Assembly (NCBI RefSeq): GCF_014192225.1
Contig: NZ_JACHXS010000002.1
Coordinates: forward strand, 620,001 to 684,000
Source of the DNA: Pseudoduganella umbonata
Lineage (GTDB): Bacteria; Pseudomonadota; Gammaproteobacteria; Burkholderiales; Burkholderiaceae_D
Length of the DNA stretch: 64,000 nucleotides
Direction of reading: 5' to 3'
The translations under genes were made by a program, and so were the position numbers. The first letter of the stretch is position 1. The number at the start of each line of letters is the position of its first letter. This document shows, in pieces, positions 1-8,681 of this stretch. The notes beneath the pieces were generated by a model. That model was given only the letters and a program-made list of their open reading frames with translations, made no database searches and was not told where the DNA came from.

Positions 1-1
1 C

Positions 2-880
2 AGCCAGTCGTTCGCGTCGTATGAATCCGGCGGGCACCGCTTTGTGCTCGAACAATTTCTCGCTACCGGCAAGCTCGATCCAAAGTCGGCGCTGGCGAAC
101 CTGTACCTTGTGCAGTCGACCAGATACCTGAAGGTGATGGAGCGGTTGTTGAAATACGGGATTACACCCAAGGGATCCGATGATCTCATCAGCTCCATGA
201 CCTTGATGGACACCACGCCGGAGGATGAGCGTCGCCGTATCGATATGGTTGACAGGCTCCAGCGACAATATCCATTCTTGCGAAAGCAGATGCGTGGGCA
301 GCAAGGGTACGAGGCCCTGAAGAGTGCCGTCGGAGCATGCAGGCTCGGGCTCGCGCTCTACTTGCTGAAACAGGGGGCGCCTCCCAGCGATGCGTCTTCG
401 CGCAGCGGTATCCTGGATGAGTTCCTGAGCAGTTGCGATCCTCGGGAAGAAATACCGGAGGACGCAGGAAAACCGGCACGCCAGGCTTTTCTGGGGAAGT
501 TGAAGAAGCTGCGTTATGACGTGAACGGCGTGCAGTACGGGGACTGTCCCGCCTGGTTGTACCGCGACGGACCGTGTGGCCTCCCGGAAAACGACGATGT
601 GGTGGGCGCCTTGCTGAACATGGGCGCGCAGCCATATCGGCTGACATCCGATAAAAACAGCAATGTTCTCAGGGCTGCCATCGGTGGCTGCCGCCAGCGT
701 GCGCTGGACATGATTCTGGCGAAATCGCCCGCGCCGCTGGACCAGCAAGGGCGCACAGTAATCGAGCAAGGCCTGGAGCTTGCTGGCGAGGAGCTGGAGC
801 GCCGGGATTTACGCTGCTCGCAGGACTTCTATCGAAAGACTTGTGCCAGCCTGAAGGCCATGCTTGCCCGCGCCAAATAA
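2..880 (+). CDS. Ankyrin-like repeat protein, 5' end outside the window
   Basis: The reading frame is open from the first bases of the window, so the gene is cut at its 5' end; a GTG at 44 is the first start codon inside, but codons before it read smoothly into the same protein. About 292 residues are visible. They are helical and contain loosely repeated units of ankyrin character, for example the pieces LALYLLKQGAPPSD, VVGALLNMGAQPY and ALDMILAKSPAPLD, spaced like short helix-helix repeats. No enzyme motif or membrane segment is visible in the part seen. A protein-protein interaction role is an inference from the repeat character. The gene ends directly at a strong terminator. Confidence 0.7.
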   Translation, partial: SQSFASYESGGHRFVLEQFLATGKLDPKSALANLYLVQSTRYLKVMERLLKYGITPKGSDDLISSMTLMDTTPEDERRRIDMVDRLQRQYPFLRKQMRGQQGYEALKSAVGACRLGLALYLLKQGAPPSDASSRSGILDEFLSSCDPREEIPEDAGKPARQAFLGKLKKLRYDVNGVQYGDCPAWLYRDGPCGLPENDDVVGALLNMGAQPYRLTSDKNSNVLRAAIGGCRQRALDMILAKSPAPLDQQGRTVIEQGLELAGEELERRDLRCSQDFYRKTCASLKAMLARAK

Positions 881-885
881 AAAAA

Positions 886-915
886 CCGCCAGTCTCGCGA
901 CCGGCGGCTTTTTCA
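886..915. terminator. Rho-independent terminator
   Basis: The arms CCGCCAGTC and GACCGGCGG pair with one mismatch around the loop TCGC. The hairpin is preceded by A residues and followed by CTTTTT, so it can end the plus-strand ankyrin-like gene and also, from the other side, transcripts of the minus-strand tRNA genes. Confidence 0.85.
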
Positions 916-919
916 CATC

Positions 920-996
920 TGGTGGTGATAGGTGGACTTGAACCACCGACCCCAGCATTATGAGTGCTGTGCTCTAACCAGCTGAGCTATATCACC
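920..996 (-). tRNA. tRNA-Met (CAT), elongator type, copy 1
   Basis: The minus strand folds into a 77-nt cloverleaf with encoded CCA: acceptor GGTGATA/TATCACC, T-arm GGTGGTTCAAGTCCACC, anticodon loop CTCATAA. The anticodon stem and variable loop (AGCA, then TGCTGGGGTC) resemble the elongator tRNA-Met of Escherichia coli rather than the initiator, whose 1:72 mismatch is absent here. It lies 76 bases from a second copy that differs at one D-loop base. Confidence 0.93.
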
Positions 997-1072
997 GCAA
1001 ACTGTACAACGATGTTCCTGAAGAAAAATGACCTGAGCCGTCGCCGGTCAGGCCATTCGTCTTGAATTCTGG

Positions 1073-1149
1073 TGGTGGTGATAGGTGGACTTGAACCACC
1101 GACCCCAGCATTATGAGTGCTGTGCTCTAACCAACTGAGCTATATCACC
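1073..1149 (-). tRNA. tRNA-Met (CAT), elongator type, copy 2
   Basis: This is a second 77-nt cloverleaf with the same acceptor, anticodon and T arms and an encoded CCA. It differs from the downstream copy only in the D-loop, where CAGTTGG replaces CAGCTGG. Transcription on the minus strand would pass through this copy first, then copy 1. Both lie just downstream of miaA, which modifies A37 of tRNAs reading UNN codons; tRNA-Met is not a MiaA substrate, so the proximity is probably fortuitous. Confidence 0.93.
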
Positions 1150-1291
1150 GCAACGGCAGGCATTATGCAGGCTGCCACCCACCCTGTCAAGGAAAGCGCC
1201 AATTTTGCGCTTTCAATGGACAATCGAACAATATAGCGCAAATCGGTAACGTGCAGCGCAAATGCGCGACATCGACGCAACAGCGCCTGGT

Positions 1292-2239
1292 TCAGCGGTG
1301 CGGCACGGGCATCCGCGCGAGGATCTGCCCGGTCGCGTCGGGCGCCAGGCAGTCGATCACGATCCGCTCCGGCATGGCCCGCAGCCACGTCAGCTGGCGC
1401 TTGGCGAGCTGGCGCGTGGCGATGATGCCGGTCTCGCGCATGTCCTTGTAGCCGATGCGGCCGTCGAGGTATTCCCACACCTGGCGGTAGCCCACGCAGC
1501 GCATCGACGGCAGGCCCGGATGCAGGTCGCCACGCCGGCGCAGCATCGCCACTTCGTCGATCAGCGCATCGTCTTCCAGCATGATGTCGAAGCGGCGCGC
1601 GATCCGCTCGTGCAGCACGGCGCGGTCGCCCGGCTCCAGCGCGAACGGCATCAGCTCGAACGGCAGCGGTTCCTTTTCGCGCCGCGCCAGCAGGGCCGAC
1701 ATGGGCTGGCCCGACAGGCGGATGATTTCCAGCGCGCGCCCGATGCGCTGGGCATCGTTCGGATTGAGGCGCGCGGCCGTTGGCGGGTCCAGCGTGGCAA
1801 GCCGCGCATGCAGTCCCGGCCAGCCGATCCTGGCCGCTTCGTCTTCCAGTTCGGCGCGCACGGCGGGATCGGCGCCGGGCAGGTCGTCCAGGCCGTCGGC
1901 CAGGCCCTTGAAGTACAGCATCGTGCCGCCGACCAGCAGCGGCAGCCTGCCCCGCGCGACGATGTCGGCCACGAGGCGCAGCGTATCGTCGCGGAACTGG
2001 GCGACCGAGTAGGCGTCGAGCGGGTCGATGATGTCGATCAGGTGGTGCGGCACGGCGGCCCGTTCGGCGCGCGTGGGCTTGGCGGTGCCGATGTCCATGC
2101 CGCGGTAGACCAGCGCCGAATCCACGGAAATGATTTCGGACGGGATGCGTTCGGCGATGGCCAGCGCGGCGGCTGTCTTGCCCGACGCGGTCGGGCCCAT
2201 GATGGCGACCGCGAGCGGCCGCTTGGCTTGCTGGTTCAT
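1292..2239 (-). CDS. miaA: tRNA dimethylallyltransferase
   Basis: MiaA transfers the dimethylallyl group from DMAPP to N6 of A37 in tRNAs that read codons starting with U. The 315-residue product has the N-terminal P-loop GPTASGKT (about residues 15-22), the substrate-binding [16 protein letters not shown] segment and the conserved HHLIDI, QFRDD and GGTMLYF motifs, and normal family length. The start chosen is the ATG at 2239, five bases after the mutL stop; the frame stays open further upstream but would run into mutL. A purine-rich GGGGACA lies in the mutL end. Co-transcription with mutL is expected, as in many proteobacteria. Confidence 0.97.
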   Translation of the reverse strand: MNQQAKRPLAVAIMGPTASGKTAAALAIAERIPSEIISVDSALVYRGMDIGTAKPTRAERAAVPHHLIDIIDPLDAYSVAQFRDDTLRLVADIVARGRLPLLVGGTMLYFKGLADGLDDLPGADPAVRAELEDEAARIGWPGLHARLATLDPPTAARLNPNDAQRIGRALEIIRLSGQPMSALLARREKEPLPFELMPFALEPGDRAVLHERIARRFDIMLEDDALIDEVAMLRRRGDLHPGLPSMRCVGYRQVWEYLDGRIGYKDMRETGIIATRQLAKRQLTWLRAMPERIVIDCLAPDATGQILARMPVPHR

Positions 2240-2244
2240 GTGGA

Positions 2245-4155
2245 TCACTGTCCCCGCAGGAACAGTTTGTCGAGGGCGGAAATTTCGACCTGCACCCAGG
2301 TGGGGCGGCCATGGTTGCATTGGTCCGCGCGTTCCGTGCTTTCCATCTGGCGCAGCAGCGCGTTCATTTCCGGCGCGGTCAGGATGCGGTTGGCGCGCAC
2401 GGCCGTGTGGCACGCCAGCGTGCCGAGCAGCTCGTTGCGGCGCTCGATCAGCACGCGCGAGCCGCCGAATTCGCGCACGTCGCGCAGCACGTCGCGCGCC
2501 AGCGTCTGTGCATCGGCGTTCTTCAGCAGGCTGGGCACGGCGCGCACCGCCAGCGTCGTCGGCGACAGCACGGCGATGTCGAAGCCCAGCGCCGCCAGGG
2601 TCTCGCCATGTTCCTGCACGGTGCCCACCTCGACCGGGTCGGCATAGAACGTGACGGGGATCAGCAGCGCCTGCACCTGCATGTCGGTACCGGCGATCTG
2701 CGCATCGAGCGCATTCTTCAGCTGTTCGTACAGGATGCGTTCGTGCGCGGCATGCATGTCGACCAGCACCAGGCCCTTGCTGTTCTGCGCCAGGATATAG
2801 ATGCCGTGCAGCTGCGCCAGCGCGAAGCCGAGCGGAAATTCCTCGTGCGCCAGCGCGGCCGCGGTAGCCGTGTAGCCCGCCGGCTGCGGCATCGCATACG
2901 GCGCGGCCTGCTCGGTGGCGCGCGGCGGTTGTGGTTCGGCGAACAGCGCGCCGTAGCGTTCCGTGCTCTGTGCCACGCCGCCGCCGTCGCGCGCGCCGAA
3001 GGGCGACGGCGAGAAGGTGGGCGCGTAGGTGGGGTTCATCATCGCGCCGAACGAGGTCTGCTGCTGCGGGCGCCAGGCGTGGCCGCTGAGCGGAACGTCG
3101 CCGCCCAGTGTCTGCGCGGCGGGCAGGGGCGCGGGCACGTTGCCGTGCGCCGTGGCCGACGTTTGCGCCAGCGCGCGCTGTACCGCGTGGAACACGAACT
3201 GGTGCACGGCACGGCCGTCGCGGAAGCGCACCTCGATCTTCGACGGGTGCACGTTCACGTCGACCAGCGCCGGGTCCAGTTCCAGCGCCAGGACATAGGA
3301 CGGGAAGCGGTCGCCGTGCAGCACGTCTTCATAGGCGGCGCGCACCGCGTGCACCAGCAGCTTGTCGCGCACGAAGCGGCCGTTGACATAGAAATACTGG
3401 CAGTCGGCACGCGCCTTCGAGGCGGTCGGCAAGCCGGCAAAGCCGTGCAGGCGCAGCACGCCGGACGCTTCGTCGATCGGGATGCGCGCCTCGGCAAACG
3501 CCTCGCCGAGGATTTGCGCACTGCGCTTGGCCATGTCGCTGGCCATCCAGTGATCCACGGTGCGGCCGTTGTGGGTGAGCGTGAAGGCCACGTCCGGCCG
3601 CGCCAGCGCGATGCGGCGCACGACTTCGGCGCAATGGCCGAATTCGGTCTGCTCGGATTTCAGGAATTTGCGGCGCGCCGGCGTGTTGTAGTACAGGTCC
3701 TGCGCATTGACCGTGGTGCCGGGCGCGCCGGACGATGGCACGACCGTGCCCAGGTGCGATCCCTGCAGTTCCCAAGCATGGGCCGCGTCGGCCGTGCGCG
3801 ACGTCAGCGTGACGACCGCGACCGAGGCAATCGAGGCCAGCGCCTCGCCGCGAAAGCCGAGCGTGCCGACGTTTTCCAGGTCGTCCAGCGAAGCGATCTT
3901 CGAGGTGGCGTGGCGCTCCAGCGCCAGCGGCATCTGCTCCGGCGGGATGCCCTTGCCGTTGTCGGTGATGCAGATGCGCTTGACGCCGCCTTCCTCGAGG
4001 CGGATCGTGACCTGGCTGGCGCCCGCGTCCAGCGCGTTCTCCAGCAGCTCCTTCACCACGGCGGACGGCCGCTCGACCACCTCGCCGGCGGCGATCTGCG
4101 AAATGAGCTGGTCGGGAAGAGCCCGGATCGGGCGGGGCGGAATCGGGGCGTTCAT
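2245..4155 (-). CDS. mutL: DNA mismatch repair protein MutL
   Basis: MutL couples mismatch recognition by MutS to strand incision. The 636-residue protein has the GHKL ATPase motifs in order: [12 protein letters not shown] (35-46), DNGKGI (65-70), ATSKI (83-87) and GFRGEAL (100-106), followed by a Pro/Ala/Gln-rich linker and the C-terminal dimerisation domain. At 466-477 it reads [12 protein letters not shown], matching the D(x)HA(x)2E(x)4E metal motif of MutL proteins that nick DNA themselves, together with ACHTAVRA and CNHGRPTW near the end. This predicts an intrinsic endonuclease, as expected where MutH is absent. The ATG at 4155 gives the typical N-terminus; the frame remains open upstream. 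Confidence 0.97.
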   Translation of the reverse strand: MNAPIPPRPIRALPDQLISQIAAGEVVERPSAVVKELLENALDAGASQVTIRLEEGGVKRICITDNGKGIPPEQMPLALERHATSKIASLDDLENVGTLGFRGEALASIASVAVVTLTSRTADAAHAWELQGSHLGTVVPSSGAPGTTVNAQDLYYNTPARRKFLKSEQTEFGHCAEVVRRIALARPDVAFTLTHNGRTVDHWMASDMAKRSAQILGEAFAEARIPIDEASGVLRLHGFAGLPTASKARADCQYFYVNGRFVRDKLLVHAVRAAYEDVLHGDRFPSYVLALELDPALVDVNVHPSKIEVRFRDGRAVHQFVFHAVQRALAQTSATAHGNVPAPLPAAQTLGGDVPLSGHAWRPQQQTSFGAMMNPTYAPTFSPSPFGARDGGGVAQSTERYGALFAEPQPPRATEQAAPYAMPQPAGYTATAAALAHEEFPLGFALAQLHGIYILAQNSKGLVLVDMHAAHERILYEQLKNALDAQIAGTDMQVQALLIPVTFYADPVEVGTVQEHGETLAALGFDIAVLSPTTLAVRAVPSLLKNADAQTLARDVLRDVREFGGSRVLIERRNELLGTLACHTAVRANRILTAPEMNALLRQMESTERADQCNHGRPTWVQVEISALDKLFLRGQ

Positions 4156-4219
4156 GGTGGCGAAATTATACCGGAGCGGCGCCGCACCAGCCCTGCATCG
4201 GCGCCGCAGCGGCGCGGCA

Positions 4220-4924
4220 TCAGTGCCGTTCCCACCCGGCGTTGTCGGGCGGGCAGTTGATGCGCCGTTCGCTCGAGCTCGAACGGGGAATGGCACGCAG
4301 CTGGTAAGGCGCGGGCATATGGCAGGACACCTCGCCGGAGCTCTTCCGGCGGATCACGCTGGTGCCGTCGGGCGACACGTAGCGATCCTCGGTGAAGCCA
4401 TGCATGCCGCTTTCGTAGGGGCGGTCGAAATGCCGGTTGCGCCTGGCCGCCAGCGGTCCCTGCGGACGTTGCCCTGGTTCCTGCGCGAGTTCGCGGGCGA
4501 TTTTCCCGGCACTGCTGCGGGCGCGCTCGGCGAGGGACGGCTGCGCGGCCGGTTCGGCGAACGGATCGGCCGGGGCGGCCGGTGCGACAGGCGCGACAGG
4601 CGCGACAGGTGCCGCTGGCGGCAGCGTGATGGCGCCGGCCAGCGACGGCAATGCGGGCGGCAGCGGGGAGATGATCGGCGGCCGCGCTGCGGCATGGCGT
4701 TGCCGTGCCGGCGCCCGATCCTGCCGCGCCCCGGCCGGTGGCGGTTCCGCCGGCCGCTGGGTGCGCAATGGCACGAGCAGGAAGGCACGGGCCTGGCCTG
4801 CGGGCAGCGTCGGCGGGCGCGCCGCGTCCGCCAGCAGCAGGGCGATGACGGCCGCGTGCAGGCCGGCCGCCACGCCGAGGCCGGCGGCGCGGGAGGGCCG
4901 GCACAACACTGCGGCTGGCGTCAC
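4220..4924 (-). CDS. Unknown proline/alanine-rich protein with one N-terminal membrane segment
   Basis: I do not recognise this 234-residue protein. The GTG start at 4924 shares bases with the stop of the cyclophilin gene (GTGA), a strong sign of translational coupling. Residues about 13-32 form a hydrophobic segment after a short basic N-terminus. A Pro/Ala/Val-rich region follows, with the unit APV repeated near residue 110, then a charged stretch and a C-terminal part with two Cys residues and the pieces YVSPDGTSVIRRKSSGEVSC and RINCPPDNAGWERH. The architecture (anchor, proline-rich spacer, small terminal domain) is TonB-like, but no TonB C-terminal motif is evident. It is likely an inner-membrane anchored periplasmic protein. 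Confidence 0.7.
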   Translation of the reverse strand: MTPAAVLCRPSRAAGLGVAAGLHAAVIALLLADAARPPTLPAGQARAFLLVPLRTQRPAEPPPAGARQDRAPARQRHAAARPPIISPLPPALPSLAGAITLPPAAPVAPVAPVAPAAPADPFAEPAAQPSLAERARSSAGKIARELAQEPGQRPQGPLAARRNRHFDRPYESGMHGFTEDRYVSPDGTSVIRRKSSGEVSCHMPAPYQLRAIPRSSSSERRINCPPDNAGWERH

Positions 4925-5820
4925 GTGCCTGCCGGCCGCACCGGGATCGGCACGTTGCACAGGTCGATGTGGCCGGCGGCCACCTTGGTCCACGGGCCGC
5001 CGCGGTTGCGCGCCGCCTCGGCCACGGCCCGGAAGCTGGCCGAGTCGGTGCGCATCACTTCGAGCCTGCTGCGCTGCGCCTCCGGTACGTCGCTGGCCAG
5101 CTTCACCGACCTGATCGCCACGCGTTGCGCCGGGTCTTCATAGAATCCCATGGCGCCGGGGCCGCGCGGCATCACGGCCAGCAGCGGCATGCCGTCGACC
5201 ACGCGGCCGACCACGGTGATGTTGCGGTCCAGCTGGCGCGGCGCCTGGCCGATCACGGCGTACAGTGCGCCGCCGTTGCCGCTGTCCGCACCCACATCGC
5301 GCCCCACGCCCACCATGCCGTAGCAGTGCGCCAGCCAGGCCTGGCCGCTCTTCGGGTCGCGCGCGGACGGGAAGCCGTTCGAATGGCCCACCTGCGGCGC
5401 GTAGCCGTCGCGGTCCGGCAGGCGCGTGAATTGCCTGACGGTTTTGAGCGGAACCGTGAATTCGCCGTCCAGCTTTGCCTTGGCCGTTTTCAGCGGGCGC
5501 GGGCTGGCTTCGTCCGGATCGCCCCACTGCACCACGAAATTGTCCTGCGCGCGCAGGATCGCCAGGCCGTCGAAGTAGCCATCGCGTACCAGCGCGCGCA
5601 CGTTGTCGACGTGTTTCGGCGCGAACGCGGGCGCCAGTTCGATGACGACGCGGCCGGCCGGCAGTTCCATGTACAGCGTGCTGTCCGGGTCGAGCGCACG
5701 CCATTCGGCGCTCTGGGATGCCTTGATCACGTCGGCGACGGAGGCTTTCGGCGGCAGTTCTGCCGCCGCCAGTGGCATTGCGGCGAGGGAGGCGAGAAAA
5801 TAGAAGGTCCAGCGGTGCAT
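4921..5820 (-). CDS. Exported cyclophilin-type peptidylprolyl isomerase
   Basis: The protein (299 residues) begins with a signal peptide ending near PLAAA|E, so it acts in the periplasm. The core is a cyclophilin-like domain: [20 protein letters not shown], then [25 protein letters not shown], and later GMVGVGRD and VVGRVVDGM. Cyclophilins catalyse cis-trans isomerisation of prolyl bonds; this divergent member has extra sequence between the core strands and a C-terminal extension of roughly 60 residues containing a single Cys. It is the first gene of a compact minus-strand group and its stop overlaps the start of an unknown membrane protein, which may be its functional partner. Family assignment is firm; substrate is unknown. 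Confidence 0.88.
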   Translation of the reverse strand: MHRWTFYFLASLAAMPLAAAELPPKASVADVIKASQSAEWRALDPDSTLYMELPAGRVVIELAPAFAPKHVDNVRALVRDGYFDGLAILRAQDNFVVQWGDPDEASPRPLKTAKAKLDGEFTVPLKTVRQFTRLPDRDGYAPQVGHSNGFPSARDPKSGQAWLAHCYGMVGVGRDVGADSGNGGALYAVIGQAPRQLDRNITVVGRVVDGMPLLAVMPRGPGAMGFYEDPAQRVAIRSVKLASDVPEAQRSRLEVMRTDSASFRAVAEAARNRGGPWTKVAAGHIDLCNVPIPVRPAGT

Positions 5821-5971
5821 CGGGTCTCCGGGGTCTCATGGATTGCTTGCTCGGCCGAGCAATAAAATTGTAGTCTTTAAAACTTATTCATTGAAAAATT
5901 TGTTGCAGCAGTACTAATTCGCCGGCCCCTGCGCTGGTGTATGATTCCCGCCGCAACCTTACAGGACTACT

Positions 5972-6616
5972 ATGGAATTCGTTCAACTGATGGAAATGCT
6001 GGTTCACGTCGACAAGGCGCTGGACACGCTGATTGCGCAGTACGGTACGCTGGTCTATGCGATCCTGTTTGCCATCATCTTTTGCGAGACGGGCCTCGTG
6101 GTCCTGTTCTTCTTCCCCGGCGACACGCTGCTGTTCATCGCCGGCGCTTTCTGCGCCACCGGGCACATGCACCTGGGGCTGCTGATATTCCTGCTGGTTT
6201 GCGCCGCCGTGATCGGCAACACCACCAATTACTGGATCGGCGAAACGATCGGCAGCCGTGTCTTCACGCACAACTACCGCTGGATCAACCGCGACGCGCT
6301 GCAGCGCACCCACAACTTCTTCGAACGGCATGGCGGCAAGACCATCATCCTGGCGCGCTTCGTGCCCGTGGTGCGCACGTTCGCACCGTTCGTGGCCGGG
6401 GTATCGGACATGACGTTTGCCCGCTTCCAGCTCTATAACATTACCGGCGCCGTGCTGTGGGTGGTGTCGCTGTGCGTGGCGGGCTACTTCTTCGGCAACA
6501 TTCCGCTGGTGCGCGACAACCTGACGACGATCGTGCTGATCGGCGTGGGCCTGGCCGTGGTACCGGTGGCGCTGGGCGGCCTGTGGAAGATGAGCCGCCG
6601 CATGCTCCGCCGCTGA
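5972..6616 (+). CDS. DedA/SNARE-associated family inner-membrane protein
   Basis: The 214-residue protein has the DedA layout: a short amphipathic N-terminus, hydrophobic segments near residues 25-75, and the hallmark FFPGDTLLF followed later by RFVPVVRTFAPFVAGVSDM and two terminal membrane helices. DedA members behave as undecaprenyl-phosphate or phospholipid flippases that depend on the proton motive force; the conserved acidic residue (E of CETGLV) and the two arginines of RFVPVVR are present. It is transcribed alone, divergently from the cyclophilin group with about 150 bases between. Which lipid it moves cannot be told from sequence. Confidence 0.93.
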   Translation: MEFVQLMEMLVHVDKALDTLIAQYGTLVYAILFAIIFCETGLVVLFFFPGDTLLFIAGAFCATGHMHLGLLIFLLVCAAVIGNTTNYWIGETIGSRVFTHNYRWINRDALQRTHNFFERHGGKTIILARFVPVVRTFAPFVAGVSDMTFARFQLYNITGAVLWVVSLCVAGYFFGNIPLVRDNLTTIVLIGVGLAVVPVALGGLWKMSRRMLRR

Positions 6617-6698
6617 TTTCTTTCAAGCAAAAAAACCTCAAGTTTTTCCGTACGGCATCCGTTAACCGGGACAAGTCTGTTTTCTGCCCCGGATTGAC

Positions 6699-7724
6699 AT
6701 GCGCAAGCTGATTGCCCTCACCGCGTGCTGCCTGGCCCTCGGCTCGGCAAGCGCCAACGATTCCCCGTCCAGGATTGCCGGCGTGCAGCCGTCGTCGCCT
6801 GCGCGCGACGATGCCATGGGCATCGGCGATCCGAAGGCCAAGCCCGGCAAGCCGGCCAGGAAGCTGTCGGCACGCGAGCAGGAAGAGCAGGCCGAGGCCG
6901 AGCTGTCGGCCAGGATCGCCGAGCGGCTGGCACAGATGAAGGCCAACCAGGCTGCCCGCGCGGCCGCCGCCGCCAGGGCGCGCAAGGCGGCGCAGGCACA
7001 CGCGGCAAAGGCCACCTACGTGGCTTCGTTGCCGCCGCCGCCCGCGAATGGCACGTTCTGGACGTACGAAGGCGAATTCGGCCCGGCCAACTGGAGCAAG
7101 ATCAACGCCGCCTGGAACAAGTGCAACGGCGGCAACCGCCAGTCGCCGATCGATATCCGCGACGGCATCAAGGTCGACCTGGAACAGATCGCATTCGATT
7201 ACCGTCCCTCCGGTTTCTCCGTGACCGACAACGGGCATACCGTGCAGGTGGCCCTGGGCACCGGCAATTTCCTCTCCGTTGCCGGGCGCACCTACGAGCT
7301 GCAGCAGCTGCATTTCCACCGCCCGGCCGAAGAGCGCGTCAACGGCAAGACCTACGAGATGGGCATCCACCTGGTGCACAAGGATATCGAAGGCCGCACT
7401 GCCGTGCTGGCGCTGATGCTGCAGCGGGGCCGCGCGCAGCCGGCGATCCAGACCGTGTGGAACAACCTGCCGCTGGAAAAGAAGGACACCTTTACGCCAT
7501 CGATCGTGTTCAACCCGAACGACCTGCTGCCCGAGCGGCGCGACTACTACACGTACATGGGTTCGCTGACCGAGCCGCCCTGCACCGAAGGCGTGCTGTG
7601 GCTGGTGATGAAGGAACCGGTACAGGCTTCACCCGAGCAGATGGCGCTGTTCTCGCGGCTGTACCCGCTCAACGCGCGGCCCGTGCAGGCGGCGGCGGGG
7701 CGGATGATCAAGGAATCGCAGTAA
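6699..7724 (+). CDS. Exported alpha-class carbonic anhydrase with helical N-terminal spacer
   Basis: The enzyme hydrates CO2 to bicarbonate in the periplasm. The 341-residue product starts with a signal peptide (MRKLIALTACCLALGSASA). Residues about 45-105 form an unusual Lys/Ala/Glu/Arg-rich segment (REQEEQAEAELSARIAERLA and an Ala-rich run) predicted to be a long helix. The catalytic domain follows: WTYEGEFGP, QSPIDI, zinc ligands in LHFHRP and the third histidine in GIHLVH, then the SLTEPPCTEGV loop. Alpha-class enzymes are usually about 220-250 residues after cleavage, so the extra length is the spacer. The next 150 bases hold a hairpin repeat. Confidence 0.95.
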   Translation: MRKLIALTACCLALGSASANDSPSRIAGVQPSSPARDDAMGIGDPKAKPGKPARKLSAREQEEQAEAELSARIAERLAQMKANQAARAAAAARARKAAQAHAAKATYVASLPPPPANGTFWTYEGEFGPANWSKINAAWNKCNGGNRQSPIDIRDGIKVDLEQIAFDYRPSGFSVTDNGHTVQVALGTGNFLSVAGRTYELQQLHFHRPAEERVNGKTYEMGIHLVHKDIEGRTAVLALMLQRGRAQPAIQTVWNNLPLEKKDTFTPSIVFNPNDLLPERRDYYTYMGSLTEPPCTEGVLWLVMKEPVQASPEQMALFSRLYPLNARPVQAAAGRMIKESQ

Positions 7725-7785
7725 GGCGGGAAACCAGCTTGTTTGGCAAGGGAGTTTCGGGCGCAGCGATGCGCCCGTTTTTTTA

Positions 7786-7879
7786 CCGAAATGTTTCCTG
7801 AAAAATGGGGACGTACCCCATTTTTCGGGAAACATTGCCGAGAAAATGGGGTACGTCCCCATTTTTCGAGCAACATTTC
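7786..7879. repeat. Pair of inverted hairpin repeats with GGGG-ACGTA-CCCC core
   Basis: Two hairpins stand side by side between convergent genes. The first has arms reading AAATGTTTCCTGAAAAATGGGG and its near-perfect complement around ACGTA (arms about 7790-7831). The second, about 7836-7879, has the same core in reverse complement (GGGGTACGTCCCC between AAAAT and ATTTTT). The paired, inverted arrangement is that of REP doublets. The flanking tag GAAAtGTTTCC also occurs in the repeats at 57.7 kb. Confidence 0.85.
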
Positions 7880-8671
7880 TCAGGCGATCGTGATCGTATG
7901 CACACCGGTCCACTCGTCTCCGGTGGCCAGCGGCTTCTGGTCGACGCGTGCCGGCTCGATGCAGACGAAGCGCTGCCATTCGTCGTCCTGCATGTCGGCC
8001 AGCTTCGCGGCCGCTTCGGCGCCCGGATTCCACACGACGAATTCGGTGAACCCCTGCTGTGCCAGTTGCACGGTGCCGGTGCCCGGCTGCAGGGTCAGTC
8101 CGGCCGGGGCAGGGTAGACATTGTCCAGCGGCGGACCGAAGTGCAGTGGCGACGTCTCCGGCAGGCCGCTCAGCACCGTGCGCGTGAACTCGTCGACCGC
8201 ATAATAGGTGTGCAGCGCGCAGGCGAAGTCGAACGATTCGCTGCCGGTGTTGCGCACGTGATAGCGCATCTCGAGGCCATTGGGCTGCAGCGTGAAGCGC
8301 AGCGCAAGCGCGAAGGCGTGCGGCCAGCCCTGCGCCAGTTCGGCCGGCACGTCGTCGTGCGTCAGCAGGAATTCGGCCCATGACGTGGTGGCGTCATTGC
8401 CATGATCGCCCAGGCGCCAGTGCGACAGCCGTGCAATGCCGTGGCGCTGGCCCGGGCCGCGCGTGGAGAACTGCGGGAAGATCACCGGCACGCCGCCGCG
8501 GATCGCGGCGCTGCCGTCGCGCGGCGATGCCTCGCTCATGAACAGGCGCTCGCGGCCATCGGCCGTTTTCCACGACACCAGGTGCGCCCCGTACAGCGCG
8601 ATGGTGGCTTGCGCGCCGTCGGGCGCGGTGATGCTCACGGCCGGGAGCTGGCCGAATGTCGTTTCCTGCAT
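7880..8671 (-). CDS. D-hexose-6-phosphate mutarotase (aldose 1-epimerase family, YeaD-like)
   Basis: The 263-residue protein has the galactose-mutarotase fold of the glucose-6-phosphate 1-epimerase branch. Recognisable pieces are LYGAHLVSWK near residue 30, IRGGVPVIFPQF near 60, RHGIARLSHW near 77, ALHTYYAVDE near 150, FTEFVVWNPG near 205 and the terminal CIEPARV. The central histidines (H77 region, H155 region) and the late glutamate of CIEPA correspond to the catalytic set of the family. It would interconvert alpha and beta anomers of hexose 6-phosphates in the cytoplasm. Its Shine-Dalgarno AGGACC overlaps the end of amiC, ten bases upstream, so it is probably the last gene of the tsaE-amiC operon. 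Confidence 0.9.
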   Translation of the reverse strand: MQETTFGQLPAVSITAPDGAQATIALYGAHLVSWKTADGRERLFMSEASPRDGSAAIRGGVPVIFPQFSTRGPGQRHGIARLSHWRLGDHGNDATTSWAEFLLTHDDVPAELAQGWPHAFALALRFTLQPNGLEMRYHVRNTGSESFDFACALHTYYAVDEFTRTVLSGLPETSPLHFGPPLDNVYPAPAGLTLQPGTGTVQLAQQGFTEFVVWNPGAEAAAKLADMQDDEWQRFVCIEPARVDQKPLATGDEWTGVHTITIA

Positions 8672-8681
8672 GGGAAGGTCC

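Noticed and set aside
1262..4260. Long open frames on the plus strand opposite miaA and mutL
   Set aside because: In GC-rich DNA the strand opposite a gene is often open. These frames are rich in Arg, His and Gln, have no motifs and no ribosome site, and MiaA and MutL are certain on the other strand.
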